Below, piece after piece: positions 15,367 to 24,148 of a DNA stretch of 33,181 nucleotides. The notes beneath the pieces are model-generated. The model searched no databases. It saw only the letters and a program-made list of their open reading frames with translations, and was not told the origin of the DNA. The stretch spans positions 1 to 33,181 of the forward strand of contig DMXI01000552.1 of the NCBI GenBank assembly GCA_003483885.1, given 5' to 3'. Position 1 is the stretch's first letter, and each line of letters starts with the position of its first letter. The stretch comes from Microscillaceae bacterium (GTDB lineage: Bacteria > Bacteroidota > Bacteroidia > Cytophagales > Microscillaceae). The translations under genes and the position numbers were made by a program.

Positions 15367-15441
15367 TAAAAATAAAAACCCTACAGACTCCTGGTATGAA
15401 AGTAAAAAGGCTCACTACTGAGTTCTAATCAATACACTATT

Positions 15442-18400
15442 TCACCTTTTCTCAAATCTGCTACTATAGACTTGATCACCCACAAAAACCTTGAACAAAT
15501 ACACCCCCCCAGCAAGCTTACCCAGATCGATACGCAATGGCTTGTTTTGGACATAACGATACCTACCCGATTGTAGCGTTTGTCCATTGAGTGCTACTAT
15601 TTGCCAACGAAGTACTTTACCCGATGCACCTCTGAATGGCAATTGAGCCTTCAAAAACCTTATGACAGGATTAGGGAATATCAGTACAGCAGCAGATCCT
15701 GATGGATTCTCTATACTAGTTACTTCACCTCCTTCTTGTAAGCGCTGATTAACGGGTTGATTAGTCACTTGGGCTTGGTACACCTCCTTAGTACCATAAT
15801 CCTGTATAAACACCACTACTTTGAACCCACTTGGGTCAAGGTCGCCATAATCCCATTCAAATTGCAGCGTTTGACTTTCTCCTTTTGCCCAGGCATTAGC
15901 TCGAAAAGTACCCGCAGCATCGGGCAACATTTTGCGCATTACATCATAATATACTGTGTCATTGATAGTTACACTGGTATCTATCACAACTACTTGAAAG
16001 ATGACCTGTCGATCAAAATCTTCCAATGCAGTAATCGTAGTTGAGACTGATAACTTGGAACTAATAGCAGTAGGGCGGGCAATGGTAATATCAAAAGGAG
16101 CAGACCGTAAAATACGTTCAGCGTAATTGTTGGATGCCCAAAATTCCCAAGCCGTCGTATCGGGCATGTGTCCATCTACCGCCAGACGAGGAGTTGCGCG
16201 TACCCCGTAATAAAAAGCCCGCCCACTGTGGTCATGCGGGTTTTGCTCATTGATGACATCTTTGGCTGGAAAATCTAAATGATAATGAATACTAATGGCT
16301 TGTGGGTTTACAGCCGCGGAATCATGGGCAGCCTTACCCACCTGAGCCATACTTTGGTTGCCAAAATACTCCCATAACACCTTCCGATTCTGATTTAACA
16401 CCTCAAAATCATCAAAAGCAAAACCCTCAAAACGACCATTAGCGGGACTATCGGCATTGCTGCCAAAGGCCAGCCTAAACCTTACTTGAGTTTTGTTCTG
16501 CCTGGTCATTTCTTGCTTAATGGTTTCTAAGCTTAAGTGAGCTACTTGCCATCCGAAGCCATGAGTGGTTTGAGTGTGACCCGACCAACCTTCCCAATTC
16601 TTGTTCGCAAGGTTGGTGAGGGAACCGCTACTCTCTCCTGGGTTTCCTAAAATACGAATGTGTGTATACCAGTTGATCCCTTCAGACTGAGTACCAAGCC
16701 GTTGCCAGGTTTCTCCATCATCAATGGTATATAATAAAACCACCCCATCTGCACCATCATTCATATCTGACCAATAACGAAACCTGACAAAGGGACGATC
16801 CAGGGTGGTAATATCAAAGAAAGGGCTTTCCACATAAGATTGTTCATTGTCATAAAATTGACTACTGGAACCCTGAATAGTAGAATCTGCCCGATTGTCG
16901 GTAATCCAGACGTGATTATCAGTAGTATTGGTAATATGTTGATTGCCCTTGAGATCACTCAGTTTCCAGCTATTTTTGGGAATAATTTGCCCAGCTTGTT
17001 GTATGGTGCCATTATTTACCCAGTCGGCCTTACCTGTTTCAAAGGTAACTTTGTAAGGGGTAGTGGGCGTAACCACTACCAAAGGGAAGATATTGATTTG
17101 TTTTTGTAAGGTATAACTAATCACCCCTTGCTTAATGGTAAGAACCACCTGATAAGTGCCAATGCTTTGGTAGGTATGACTAGGGTTTTGTAGCGTAGAC
17201 TCTTGTCCATCCCCAAAGTCCCAATGCCAACTGTCTATCACTTCATTTCCCAAGTTGGTAAGGTCAGTAAAATCCGTAGACCTTTGCCATACATTCCCAT
17301 CCACTTCAAAATCAATCAAAGCCGTTCTTATGATGGTTTCATCGCATTGTACGCTGTTTTCTAATTTGAGAGTATAAGCAATTGTTTGGCGCTGGGTACT
17401 GAGTACATCTAAAGTGTCGTTTTGTTGGGTGCTGGCTGAGCGAAAACCTGCTCCCCATTGCCAGGTCCATTGCCATTGCCAGTTCTTGTCTACATTGGCG
17501 GCCGTGGCCCGAAAAACTACTTTAGGATTCCCTTCTATTTGCGAAATGTTCAATCGTACGTCCTGAGGGGCATTTTCTAGTTTAAAAGGAAAAGCAATAG
17601 AGCGATTAAAACAACTCTTATCATCGGTATATTCAAACACCAGGTGATAATTGCCTCGGCCGTGGAGTTGAAATAATTGTTGAGGGAAGAATACCTCAGT
17701 TGGCAGCACAAACAACTCTCTGGTGTTGGTAAAATCCCTTACCACAAAGCGGGCATTGGCCTGAATAGGAGGGGGGGCTCCGTCAACGGTGGGAAACAAA
17801 GTAACAGTAGAGGAATTGTTGCAATACTGAGGAGCAAACCCCGAAAAAGCCAAACGGGGTAATGGATTCAACTTGACAACTTTGCTGATAATCCCTTCAC
17901 AACCATTGGCGTTTACTTCCGTAACGGTGATGTTACCCTGACTACCATCGCCCCAATCAATCACTACTTGCTCCAATCCATTGGCAGAGAGTTTACTCAC
18001 ATCGCCACTTTGACTCCCACCTACAATCGTACCTCCTTGTACTTCCCATATCATCAAATCTGCCTTGTTGGCTGCTGCAACACTGTAATGTTGACCTTTA
18101 CTGGTGGCACACAATTCTTCGGCTCCAGTTGTAAACATAGGTACCGAAAGCGGAGCCACCGTAACGGTTTGGGTGACGAGTGTTTGACAACTCTGTGAGT
18201 TGGTTTCAGTCAATTGTATAACACCAGTAGTTACACTACCCCACACTACAGTGATTTGTTCTGCTCCTAATAGGGTAATGACCCCACCAGCTACGCTCCA
18301 TTCGTAATTGTGTGCAACCGTAGCTCCCCCTTTGATGCGGTATTGTTGGGTACTATTGGCACATACACTACTAGGGCCCTCAATTTCGGGAGAGGGTTGG

Positions 18401-20457
18401 GCATCTACCGTAATGGTTTGACTTACTGTGCGGGCACATTGGGTATTAATGTTGGTTTCGGTGAGTGTAAGCGTATAGCTTTGGGTAGTAGTAGAGGAAA
18501 GCCAATTGATCGTGAGTGCGCTGCCATTGCCTACAGTGGGGGTACCTCCTCCACTGAGCGACCAAGCGTAGGTGTGGGCACTATTTTGGGTTACCTCATA
18601 CGTAGAGGAAGTATTGGCGCACACCCGGGTTTTGCCCGAAATAACAGGGTTGGGAGTAGGGTTGATTACAAAATCCTGAACGATGTTACTTAACCCCACA
18701 GATACCGTGATACGATATTGCCCCGGACCCAACACATCGGGGCGAATGACCAAAATATGGTCGGTAGCAGTAACTGTTTTAAAACCAAAACCAGTAGTAA
18801 AGGGAGCAGGTGAAGCAACTACCCGTATGGGGCTAGGAACCAATTTCTCTAACACAATATTGCTGGTATTGACAGGGAGCCCATTGATTGTGGTTTTTAC
18901 CTTAAACTCCTGATTGCTTGTTTCATTATCACAATATGCAGATAGTAAGTCGCTAATGGTAATACTGGCGTCAAATACATCTAACCCAAAACTACCTGTT
19001 GTAGTACACCCCTGAGCATTGGCAAATGTGTACTGAATGACATTGACACCCAACGGAGCAATACTTGGATAAAAAGTATTACCCACCATACCTGGCCCTG
19101 AAAAGGTAACTGTACCATTAGTTGGTGTATTGACTGTGATGACTTGCCCTCCTAATACATTGGCAATGCTTTGGATAGCTCCTGAACCGTTAAAGGTGCC
19201 CAAGCCAGGGGCAGTGAACTGAATGCTAGTAGCAGGAGTAGGGGCGTGAATAGTAATAGGCAAAGGTGTGGAAGGCAGTCCTTCGCGGCAATTGTTAGTG
19301 GCCTTAACAACCAAGTTTTGGGTACCTGTATTATTGGCCAATAGTGTAATAAAATTTTGCGTAGTTTGCCATTGGTTTCCTGTCAGATTTATACCACCTT
19401 GCGGAGTAAACCCTGTGGGTACGCTCCATTGGTAATGAGTAGCACCAGCCACAGGTGGCACGGTATATAAGGTTGACGTGCCCAGACAAAGCGAATTAGA
19501 CCCACTTAAAGCTCCCACGTTCAGGCTATTATCTGGAATGCTGGCTTTGCCCTCTATAGTGCCCAACACTACAGAAGTATTGCCTGGGGACAAACCATTG
19601 ATATTGTACCGTCCTGGTGTATTATCTACAATAATTTGGGTTGTAGCATCTGTTGTTCCCCTAAACTTTACCCTAACTCCACTAATAGAGAGTGCATGGC
19701 TTTTGTTTGGATCACTACCAATACTGTATTGGATAGAGAGCCTGGTGCTGGTTTGCTGAATAACAGTGGCAGTAACCCCGCTTCCTCCTAAGACCGATAC
19801 CTGAACAACTCCTCCCACAAATTCAAAATCACTGGAATTGCTCAAGGTAAGTTGGAGGGTTTCGGTGGTTTGAGGGACAAAACTATAGCGAGAACCTTCG
19901 GCCAATACAATGGCAGATAGTTCGCTGGTTTCGTCGTGGCACAAAGCGGCTATATTGGCTACCCCCGCTACTGTGGTGACTGCCGAAGCCGTGGTAAACT
20001 GGGTGGTAAATGATTGAACCATTTGGCCATCCGCTGCACTCAGAACTTGGGTTCGGTTCAGGCTGAGGGTATAACTTTGGTTAGGTATCAAATCCTGAGC
20101 AAATACTACATCAACGGTGATAATGGAGTCTTGATTCCCCACTGAACCTACCAGAACCGATTGTACGTAGGCGAGTTCCAAGATATCTGGAGTTCCTGCA
20201 GGGGTAGTAGCCTTGAGGATGAGCATGTTCACTGCTTCATTCAGGGTATTGATGGGCGTATTGTTGGCGGATCTTACTGGCTGATCAAAGGTCAATACGA
20301 TTTGAAAGGCATTGAGAGGAACTTCTACTGCATCACCAGCGTAGTCTACGCTGCCTTTTTTGAGTTCAAGTTTGGTAACCATGGGCTGGGCTATGACCTG
20401 CCCCACCAATAGTAAAAACATAATGCATAGTAACTGGGCGTAATGGAATGTTTTCAT
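15442..20457 (-). CDS. Giant T9SS adhesin with PKD, MAM-like and Omp28-like modules
   Basis: 1671 residues from ATG 20457, chosen because it begins directly with a signal peptide (MKTFHYAQLLCIMFLLLVGQ); the frame is open to an ATG at 20505 that would add 16 unlikely residues. In order: an SbsA-like Ig domain (ELKKGSVDYAGDAVEVPLNAF.. to FTTQFTT), several Ig/PKD-like modules with the ISGxxxVCAN..TYxV and YxWSVxGG pattern, and a canonical PKD domain with WDFGDG near 1076. Next is a jelly-roll MAM-like region (YKVTFETGKADW .. FAFDDFEVLN), then an Omp28-like thioredoxin-fold domain (about 1353-1585; LWEYFGNQ, ATPRLAVDG, VMRKMLPDAAG, VVVFIQDYGTKEVYQA). It ends in a Por sorting tail (IFPNPVIRFLKAQL .. 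GGVYLFKVFVGDQVYSSRFEKR). The likely role is surface adhesion or matrix binding. No hydrolytic site is recognised. Confidence 0.88.
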   Translation of the reverse strand: MKTFHYAQLLCIMFLLLVGQVIAQPMVTKLELKKGSVDYAGDAVEVPLNAFQIVLTFDQPVRSANNTPINTLNEAVNMLILKATTPAGTPDILELAYVQSVLVGSVGNQDSIITVDVVFAQDLIPNQSYTLSLNRTQVLSAADGQMVQSFTTQFTTASAVTTVAGVANIAALCHDETSELSAIVLAEGSRYSFVPQTTETLQLTLSNSSDFEFVGGVVQVSVLGGSGVTATVIQQTSTRLSIQYSIGSDPNKSHALSISGVRVKFRGTTDATTQIIVDNTPGRYNINGLSPGNTSVVLGTIEGKASIPDNSLNVGALSGSNSLCLGTSTLYTVPPVAGATHYQWSVPTGFTPQGGINLTGNQWQTTQNFITLLANNTGTQNLVVKATNNCREGLPSTPLPITIHAPTPATSIQFTAPGLGTFNGSGAIQSIANVLGGQVITVNTPTNGTVTFSGPGMVGNTFYPSIAPLGVNVIQYTFANAQGCTTTGSFGLDVFDASITISDLLSAYCDNETSNQEFKVKTTINGLPVNTSNIVLEKLVPSPIRVVASPAPFTTGFGFKTVTATDHILVIRPDVLGPGQYRITVSVGLSNIVQDFVINPTPNPVISGKTRVCANTSSTYEVTQNSAHTYAWSLSGGGTPTVGNGSALTINWLSSTTTQSYTLTLTETNINTQCARTVSQTITVDAQPSPEIEGPSSVCANSTQQYRIKGGATVAHNYEWSVAGGVITLLGAEQITVVWGSVTTGVIQLTETNSQSCQTLVTQTVTVAPLSVPMFTTGAEELCATSKGQHYSVAAANKADLMIWEVQGGTIVGGSQSGDVSKLSANGLEQVVIDWGDGSQGNITVTEVNANGCEGIISKVVKLNPLPRLAFSGFAPQYCNNSSTVTLFPTVDGAPPPIQANARFVVRDFTNTRELFVLPTEVFFPQQLFQLHGRGNYHLVFEYTDDKSCFNRSIAFPFKLENAPQDVRLNISQIEGNPKVVFRATAANVDKNWQWQWTWQWGAGFRSASTQQNDTLDVLSTQRQTIAYTLKLENSVQCDETIIRTALIDFEVDGNVWQRSTDFTDLTNLGNEVIDSWHWDFGDGQESTLQNPSHTYQSIGTYQVVLTIKQGVISYTLQKQINIFPLVVVTPTTPYKVTFETGKADWVNNGTIQQAGQIIPKNSWKLSDLKGNQHITNTTDNHVWITDNRADSTIQGSSSQFYDNEQSYVESPFFDITTLDRPFVRFRYWSDMNDGADGVVLLYTIDDGETWQRLGTQSEGINWYTHIRILGNPGESSGSLTNLANKNWEGWSGHTQTTHGFGWQVAHLSLETIKQEMTRQNKTQVRFRLAFGSNADSPANGRFEGFAFDDFEVLNQNRKVLWEYFGNQSMAQVGKAAHDSAAVNPQAISIHYHLDFPAKDVINEQNPHDHSGRAFYYGVRATPRLAVDGHMPDTTAWEFWASNNYAERILRSAPFDITIARPTAISSKLSVSTTITALEDFDRQVIFQVVVIDTSVTINDTVYYDVMRKMLPDAAGTFRANAWAKGESQTLQFEWDYGDLDPSGFKVVVFIQDYGTKEVYQAQVTNQPVNQRLQEGGEVTSIENPSGSAAVLIFPNPVIRFLKAQLPFRGASGKVLRWQIVALNGQTLQSGRYRYVQNKPLRIDLGKLAGGVYLFKVFVGDQVYSSRFEKR

Positions 20458-20844
20458 TTTGAAAGATACTATTTGATAGATATTGAAAAATAAGCAGGTA
20501 TTCAAAGCTTGCAGACGTTTATTTCTAACTCCAAATCACCTTCTTTTTTAGTTCGTTTTACAGGCTGTTGCCTAATATTAATCGTGCATAGGGCACTTGT
20601 GAATGCCTGTTAGAGTAAAAATAGGACTTAGCTTGCAAAAGAAATATGTCGATCTATGACAGAATGCATTTTTATATGGTTAGTGATTAATGGTGAGTGG
20701 TAAATGATCAATTGTTTGTAGCCAATGATAAGTTAGTTGCGTAAAGCACCGATATGTCGATATTTATAATTTAAACTTCGTTCTGCGGTTATGAATGGAT
20801 GAATTATTTTCTAATGATTGATGTTTGATTGTTAATTTCTCCGA

Positions 20845-20869
20845 CTCTACTGATGATATAAAAATGTAA
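20845..20869 (+). repeat. 25-bp direct repeat flanking IS110, left copy
   Basis: The 18-mer GATGATATAAAAATGTAA at 20852-20869 is identical to 22582-22599; over 25 bp (20845-20869 and 22575-22599) 23 positions match. The copies bracket the transposase at a spacing of 1730 bp. IS110 elements do not normally make long target duplications, so these may be pre-existing repeats or mark the ends of a larger unit. Confidence 0.65.
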
Positions 20870-20930
20870 GTATTTGATTATTAAATGTTTAAAGTAAATC
20901 ATGAAGTGCGTGTTTTGTCCTCCCGAGACC

Positions 20931-20966
20931 TAATATTTTGTTCAAAATACACCAACGAAGATGACG
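20931..20966 (-). repeat. 36-bp dispersed repeat, copy B (inverted)
   Basis: The reverse complement of this stretch matches 107-142 at 34 of 36 positions. Together with 22625-22646 it forms inverted repeats around the transposase, with 19 of 22 positions matching. The palindrome TATTTTGTTCAAAATA lies at its left end (20933-20948). Confidence 0.75.
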
Positions 20967-20983
20967 AGGGATTATATTTGCAG

Positions 20984-21142
20984 CATCTGCCTAAAACTGG
21001 CCAATCGTCGTATTAGTGTTATTTACCTGTTCCCGAGCCTGGTCGGAGAGAATGGAGTCATCAATTTTGGTACTTTCTCGCTTGATGTAGAAATGTCCGT
21101 TCGGTAGCCTTTCGTGCTGTATACTTCTCTTCTGGGCAGATG
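20984..21142 (+). ncRNA. Candidate IS110 bridge RNA
   Basis: IS110-group elements encode a structured guide (bridge) RNA of roughly 150-200 nt in the left noncoding end, just before the transposase. Here CATCTGCC (20984-20991) can pair with GGCAGATG (21135-21142), closing a 159-nt domain. Inside are CATCAA (21059-21064) pairing TTGATG (21082-21087) around a 17-nt loop, and a CCGA/TCGG hairpin near 21033-21046. The position and size fit; I cannot assign target- and donor-binding loops without the element ends. Confidence 0.35.
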
Positions 21143-21170
21143 TATTGTTTCATTTTAATCCATTGACAAG

Positions 21171-22464
21171 ATGCAAAAACTACGATACAATGCCGCAGGT
21201 ATCGATATAGGGGCCAAGAAAATATTTATTGCAATTGAAGGAGTGCCTGTACGCAATTTTTCTACTTTCACCGCTGATTTTCGCTTAGCGATTGAGTACC
21301 TGTTATCTCATAAGATAGAGACAGTGGCGATGGAAGCAACCGGGGTATATTGGGTTATTTTGTATGATATGTTGGAGGCCGCGGGTTTTGATGTATGGTT
21401 AGTAGATGGTCGTGCTACTCGTCAAGCACCTGGTCGTAAGACTGATGTAAAAGATTGCCAATGGATTCAGCAATTGCATAGTTATGGCTTATTAAATCGT
21501 TGTTTTATTCCAGAGGCTCATATTCAAGAATTACGGACTTATCAACGTCTTCGGGAAGATCACATTCGTTCTGCCTCTATGCATATCAATCATATGCAAA
21601 AGGCGCTTACTTTGATGAATATTCGTCTCAAAGAGGTACTAAATCAAATTCACGGAGTCAGTGGTTTAGCGATGATTCGTGCCATTTTGGATGGGGAACG
21701 TGATGCGAAAAAGCTCTTTGCCATACCAGTATCAAAAAAAAGAAAGCGGATGAAGTCTTGAAAGCTTTGGAAGGTCATTATAAAGCAGCGGGTCTATTTG
21801 AATTGAAACAAGCTTATGAATCCTATGAGTTTTATCAAGTCCGCATTGGTGAATGCGATGAACGCATAGCACAAGTATTGAATACAATCAACGCCACCAA
21901 AGACGGGGAAAGTAAAAAAAAATTGGCAAACGTAAAGCCATCCGCCATAACAAGCCAAAAGTAGCGGATCTTGGTTGGCATTTGTTAGAAATTTTTGGAG
22001 GGATAGATGCCACTCAATTGTCGGGGATCACTGATTACACTTGGTTACAACTTTATACTGAATTAGGCAACGACTTAACTAAATGGGATAGTGCCAAACG
22101 TTTTACTTCTTGGTTGGGCTTGGCCCCTGGACAAAACCATTCAGGAAAAAAGAAGAAGAACAGACGAAAAAAGGGACATCCTAAGGCGGGACAAATCTTT
22201 CGTCAAATCGCTCGGAGTCTCATTGAGAGCAAAAAGATTGCCTTGGGCGCGTTTGGTAGAAGAATCAAAGGCCGAAGAGGGCCAGGAGTGGCCATCAAAG
22301 CGGTAGCCCGAAAGTTAGCAGTCCTTTATTGGAGAATGATGGTTAAAGGGCTTGATTATGTGGAGAAAGGTATTCAGGCATACGAGGAAAGAATGAAGTT
22401 GCAAACCCAAAGATGGTTGCAAAAAAAGGCGAAGGAGATGGGGTATCAACTTACACCTTCCTGA
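21171..22464 (+). pseudogene. IS110 transposase split by two -1 frameshifts
   Basis: The first frame (21171-21761) gives the DEDD RuvC-like domain: Asp12 in GIDIG, Glu55 in AMEATG, Asp92 and Asp95 in KTDVKD. At the A8 run 21734-21741 the frame must move by -1 to continue as KKKADEVLKALEGHY. At the A9 run 21914-21922 it must move by -1 again to continue as KIGKRKAIRHNKPK and on to WHLLEIFGGID. The last part (to 22464) is the Transposase_20-type domain with GLAPGQNHSG, whose Ser fits the catalytic serine, and a basic KKKKNRRKKGHPKAG stretch. Both runs fit slippery A-AAA-AAA phasing, so recoding or slippage is possible. Otherwise it is a decayed copy, or a homopolymer sequencing error. Confidence 0.85.
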
Positions 22465-22574
22465 AATAAACACTGTCAAAACACCTTATAGCAAGCTACT
22501 GATAAACAAGGAGTTATTTAATAACGTCATCGGTAACTTGTTGAGGGATCTGCTTGAATAACTACTACTAGGTG

Positions 22575-22599
22575 CTTTACAGATGATATAAAAATGTAA
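22575..22599 (+). repeat. 25-bp direct repeat flanking IS110, right copy
   Basis: Right partner of 20845-20869 (23 of 25 identical, including an exact 18-mer). It begins 111 nt after the end of the transposase frame. Confidence 0.65.
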
Positions 22600-22624
22600 A
22601 TGACCATAGATCAGCAAGTAAACT

Positions 22625-22646
22625 GTCATCTTCATTGATGTGTTTT
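22625..22646 (+). repeat. Partial dispersed repeat, copy C
   Basis: 22 bp starting GTCATCTTCATTGATGT match 108-129 with one mismatch, and the inverse of 20931-20966 less closely. The similarity stops after TTTT, so only the outer part of the 36-bp unit is present, as expected if it is one arm of an inverted pair around the IS. Confidence 0.65.
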
Positions 22647-23145
22647 GGGTACCAAAAAACCGAATCTACAGCTTTGCTGTGATGAGCTCAATGAAGTTAA
22701 TGAAGACCGGGAGGAACAAAAGCAAGTACCTGTTTTATTGGAAATTTCAAGATTGCCCAACCTTCTTGTTATATAAAAACGAGGATTTTCTTACATCATA
22801 TTTCAATGAGTATTTAGGGGTTTTACGTGCTTGACACTGTCTCAAAAAAGTTTTGTTAAAGACTTTTTGGAATGACTACCAGTGAATTGATTTATTAGGA
22901 TGGGAGATAGAAAGTTATAGATTTTGGGCTTTTTTTCTATCAATGCTTGCAAAAACTCGAAAGGATGAACTGGTAAGACTGCCTTTTCTTGGTTTGCCTT
23001 TTACTTTAAAGAAGGGGCAAAAATCTTTTCTTACACTTTTGTTAAAAAATCAAACTCGTCACGATTTATTACGAGTGTTTTTGGGTTTATCCTAAGGATT
23101 GTTTTGACATTCGCCTCAAAAAACGTAAATTAGCAACGTAAGAAT

Positions 23146-23163
23146 TGATTGACTTGTCAATCA
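23146..23163. promoter_or_regulatory. Palindromic operator, TetR-like
   Basis: TGATTGACTTGTCAATCA has perfect 8-bp arms around TT, about 200 bp upstream of the SDR start codon. Operators of this shape are typical of TetR-family repressors, which often control SDR genes. No TetR gene is in the window, so the assignment is inference. Confidence 0.45.
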
Positions 23164-23361
23164 TTCTTTCCATAGCTGGTTGAAGGATCTTGGGGGTAGG
23201 ATTTATTCTTTTCCCCGAGCATCTTTTTTTGCTTCCCCTTCCAAACTCTATTTCCCCTTAACATCTTATTCAACTCATTGTGTATCAATACTTTTTGTGA
23301 TACATTGCTACCAGCATTCAATATCAAACCAACTTCTTTTAATTAATAATACATCATTCTT

Positions 23362-24054
23362 ATGACACCCAAAAAAATACTCGTAACCGGAGGCAATCGA
23401 GGGATTGGCTTTGAGATTTGCCGTCAATTGGCCAAAATGGGCCATCAAGTAACCCTTACCGCCCGCACTAAAGACAAGGCTCGTCAAGCTCAAGAAGCAT
23501 TGGCCCAATTAGGGGTGATTGTGCAAGCCGAAATATTAGAAGTAGATAAACCTGCTGGTTTTGAGCACTTTGCCCAGAAATTAAGTGACTACTACCCACA
23601 CCTCGATGTATTGATCAACAATGCTGGAGTACTCCTCAAAGACAAGTTGGATTTTCAATCGGTAGACGAAGCAACTTTACAACAAACCTTTCAAACCAAT
23701 TTGATAGGACCTATTTTGTTAAGTCAACAGCTCATTCCTTTGCTGCAAAAAAGCGATGAGGGACGCATCGTCAATGTATCTAGTTTTTTGGGTGCTTTGA
23801 GTCGTATGGGAGGCAATTATACTGCCTATCGGGTGTCCAAAGCTGCGCTCAATGCCTTTACCTTGCATTTATCTATGGAATACCCTCACCTCAAGATTAC
23901 TTCTTGCCATCCAGGCCACGTACAAACCGATATGGGCGGAGATACGGCCCCAAGAACCATCGAAAAAGGAGCAGAAACCCCGGTATGGTTGGCTACTGCT
24001 CCTGAGGTACTTACCGGCAAATTTTATTTTGACAAAGAAGTGACTGATTGGTAG
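23362..24054 (+). CDS. Short-chain dehydrogenase, carbonyl reductase-like
   Basis: 230 residues, a full-length classical SDR. The Rossmann glycine motif TGGNRGIG is near residues 9-16, NNAG near 87-90, and the catalytic Ser-Tyr-Lys is in NVSSFLGAL and YRVSKAALN. The late segment PGHVQTDMGG is where the usual PG motif sits. The ending GKFYFDKEVTDW resembles the carbonyl reductase (CBR1-like) subgroup, which reduces ketones and aldehydes with NADPH. The GNRGIG loop and following TART are compatible with NADP but do not prove it. The protein is cytoplasmic. It converges with another SDR at 24149-24964, the two being separated by a 19-bp inverted repeat. A TetR-like palindrome lies upstream at 23146-23163. 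The substrate is unknown. Confidence 0.92.
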   Translation: MTPKKILVTGGNRGIGFEICRQLAKMGHQVTLTARTKDKARQAQEALAQLGVIVQAEILEVDKPAGFEHFAQKLSDYYPHLDVLINNAGVLLKDKLDFQSVDEATLQQTFQTNLIGPILLSQQLIPLLQKSDEGRIVNVSSFLGALSRMGGNYTAYRVSKAALNAFTLHLSMEYPHLKITSCHPGHVQTDMGGDTAPRTIEKGAETPVWLATAPEVLTGKFYFDKEVTDW

Positions 24055-24064
24055 GTTTCTTTAT

Positions 24065-24133
24065 GAAGTCGTCTCGACTTTTAGGATGTTGTTGAAAATG
24101 AGTCGTTTGATTAATAAAAGTCGAGACGACTTC
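24065..24133. terminator. 19-bp perfect inverted repeat between convergent SDR genes
   Basis: GAAGTCGTCTCGACTTTTA (24065-24083) and its exact complement at 24115-24133 enclose a 31-nt spacer. Each arm also contains the small palindrome GTCG-TCT-CGAC. It begins 11 nt after one stop codon and ends 15 nt before the other gene's stop, so it can terminate both transcripts. The long spacer is unusual for a simple terminator and would suit a cruciform or a small mobile repeat. Confidence 0.7.
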
Positions 24134-24148
24134 TATTTGTATAATACG

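Larger units (their letters stand above)
20458..21170. other. Repeat-rich region upstream of IS110
   Basis: 713 bp without a gene. The first part must hold the promoter of the giant minus-strand gene. From 20845 on it carries the left copy of a 25-bp direct repeat (20845-20869), copy B of the 36-bp repeat (20931-20966) and the noncoding left end of the IS110 element with a possible structured RNA (20984-21142). The tetramer-rich motif ATATGTCGAT also occurs twice (about 20645 and 20753). Confidence 0.55.
20931..22646 (+). mobile_element. IS110-family insertion sequence, ends unresolved
   Basis: The element holds a transposase reading frame of about 430 codons with the DEDD RuvC-like domain and the C-terminal serine domain of the IS110 family. 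There are about 200 nt of noncoding left end and about 180 nt of right end. The limits given follow the inverted copies of the 36-bp repeat and may be too wide; classical IS110 members lack terminal inverted repeats, so the true ends could lie inside. The long left noncoding end fits the IS110 group rather than IS1111, whose RNA-coding end is at the right. Confidence 0.6.
22465..23361. other. 897-bp accessory region, no clear gene
   Basis: Besides the repeats at 22575-22646 I see only short open frames. One, 22943-23095, would encode 50 residues (MLAKTRKDELVRL..) rich in Lys and Leu, and its frame is open a further 18 codons upstream without a start. It may be a remnant of an old insertion; nearby CACTGTCTCAAAAAAG (about 22835) resembles ends of some IS elements. 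The palindrome at 23146-23163 and the promoter of the SDR gene occupy the last 220 bp. Confidence 0.45.

Noticed and set aside
22640..22834. 64-codon frame downstream of the IS
   Set aside because: It starts inside a dispersed repeat and shows no family features.
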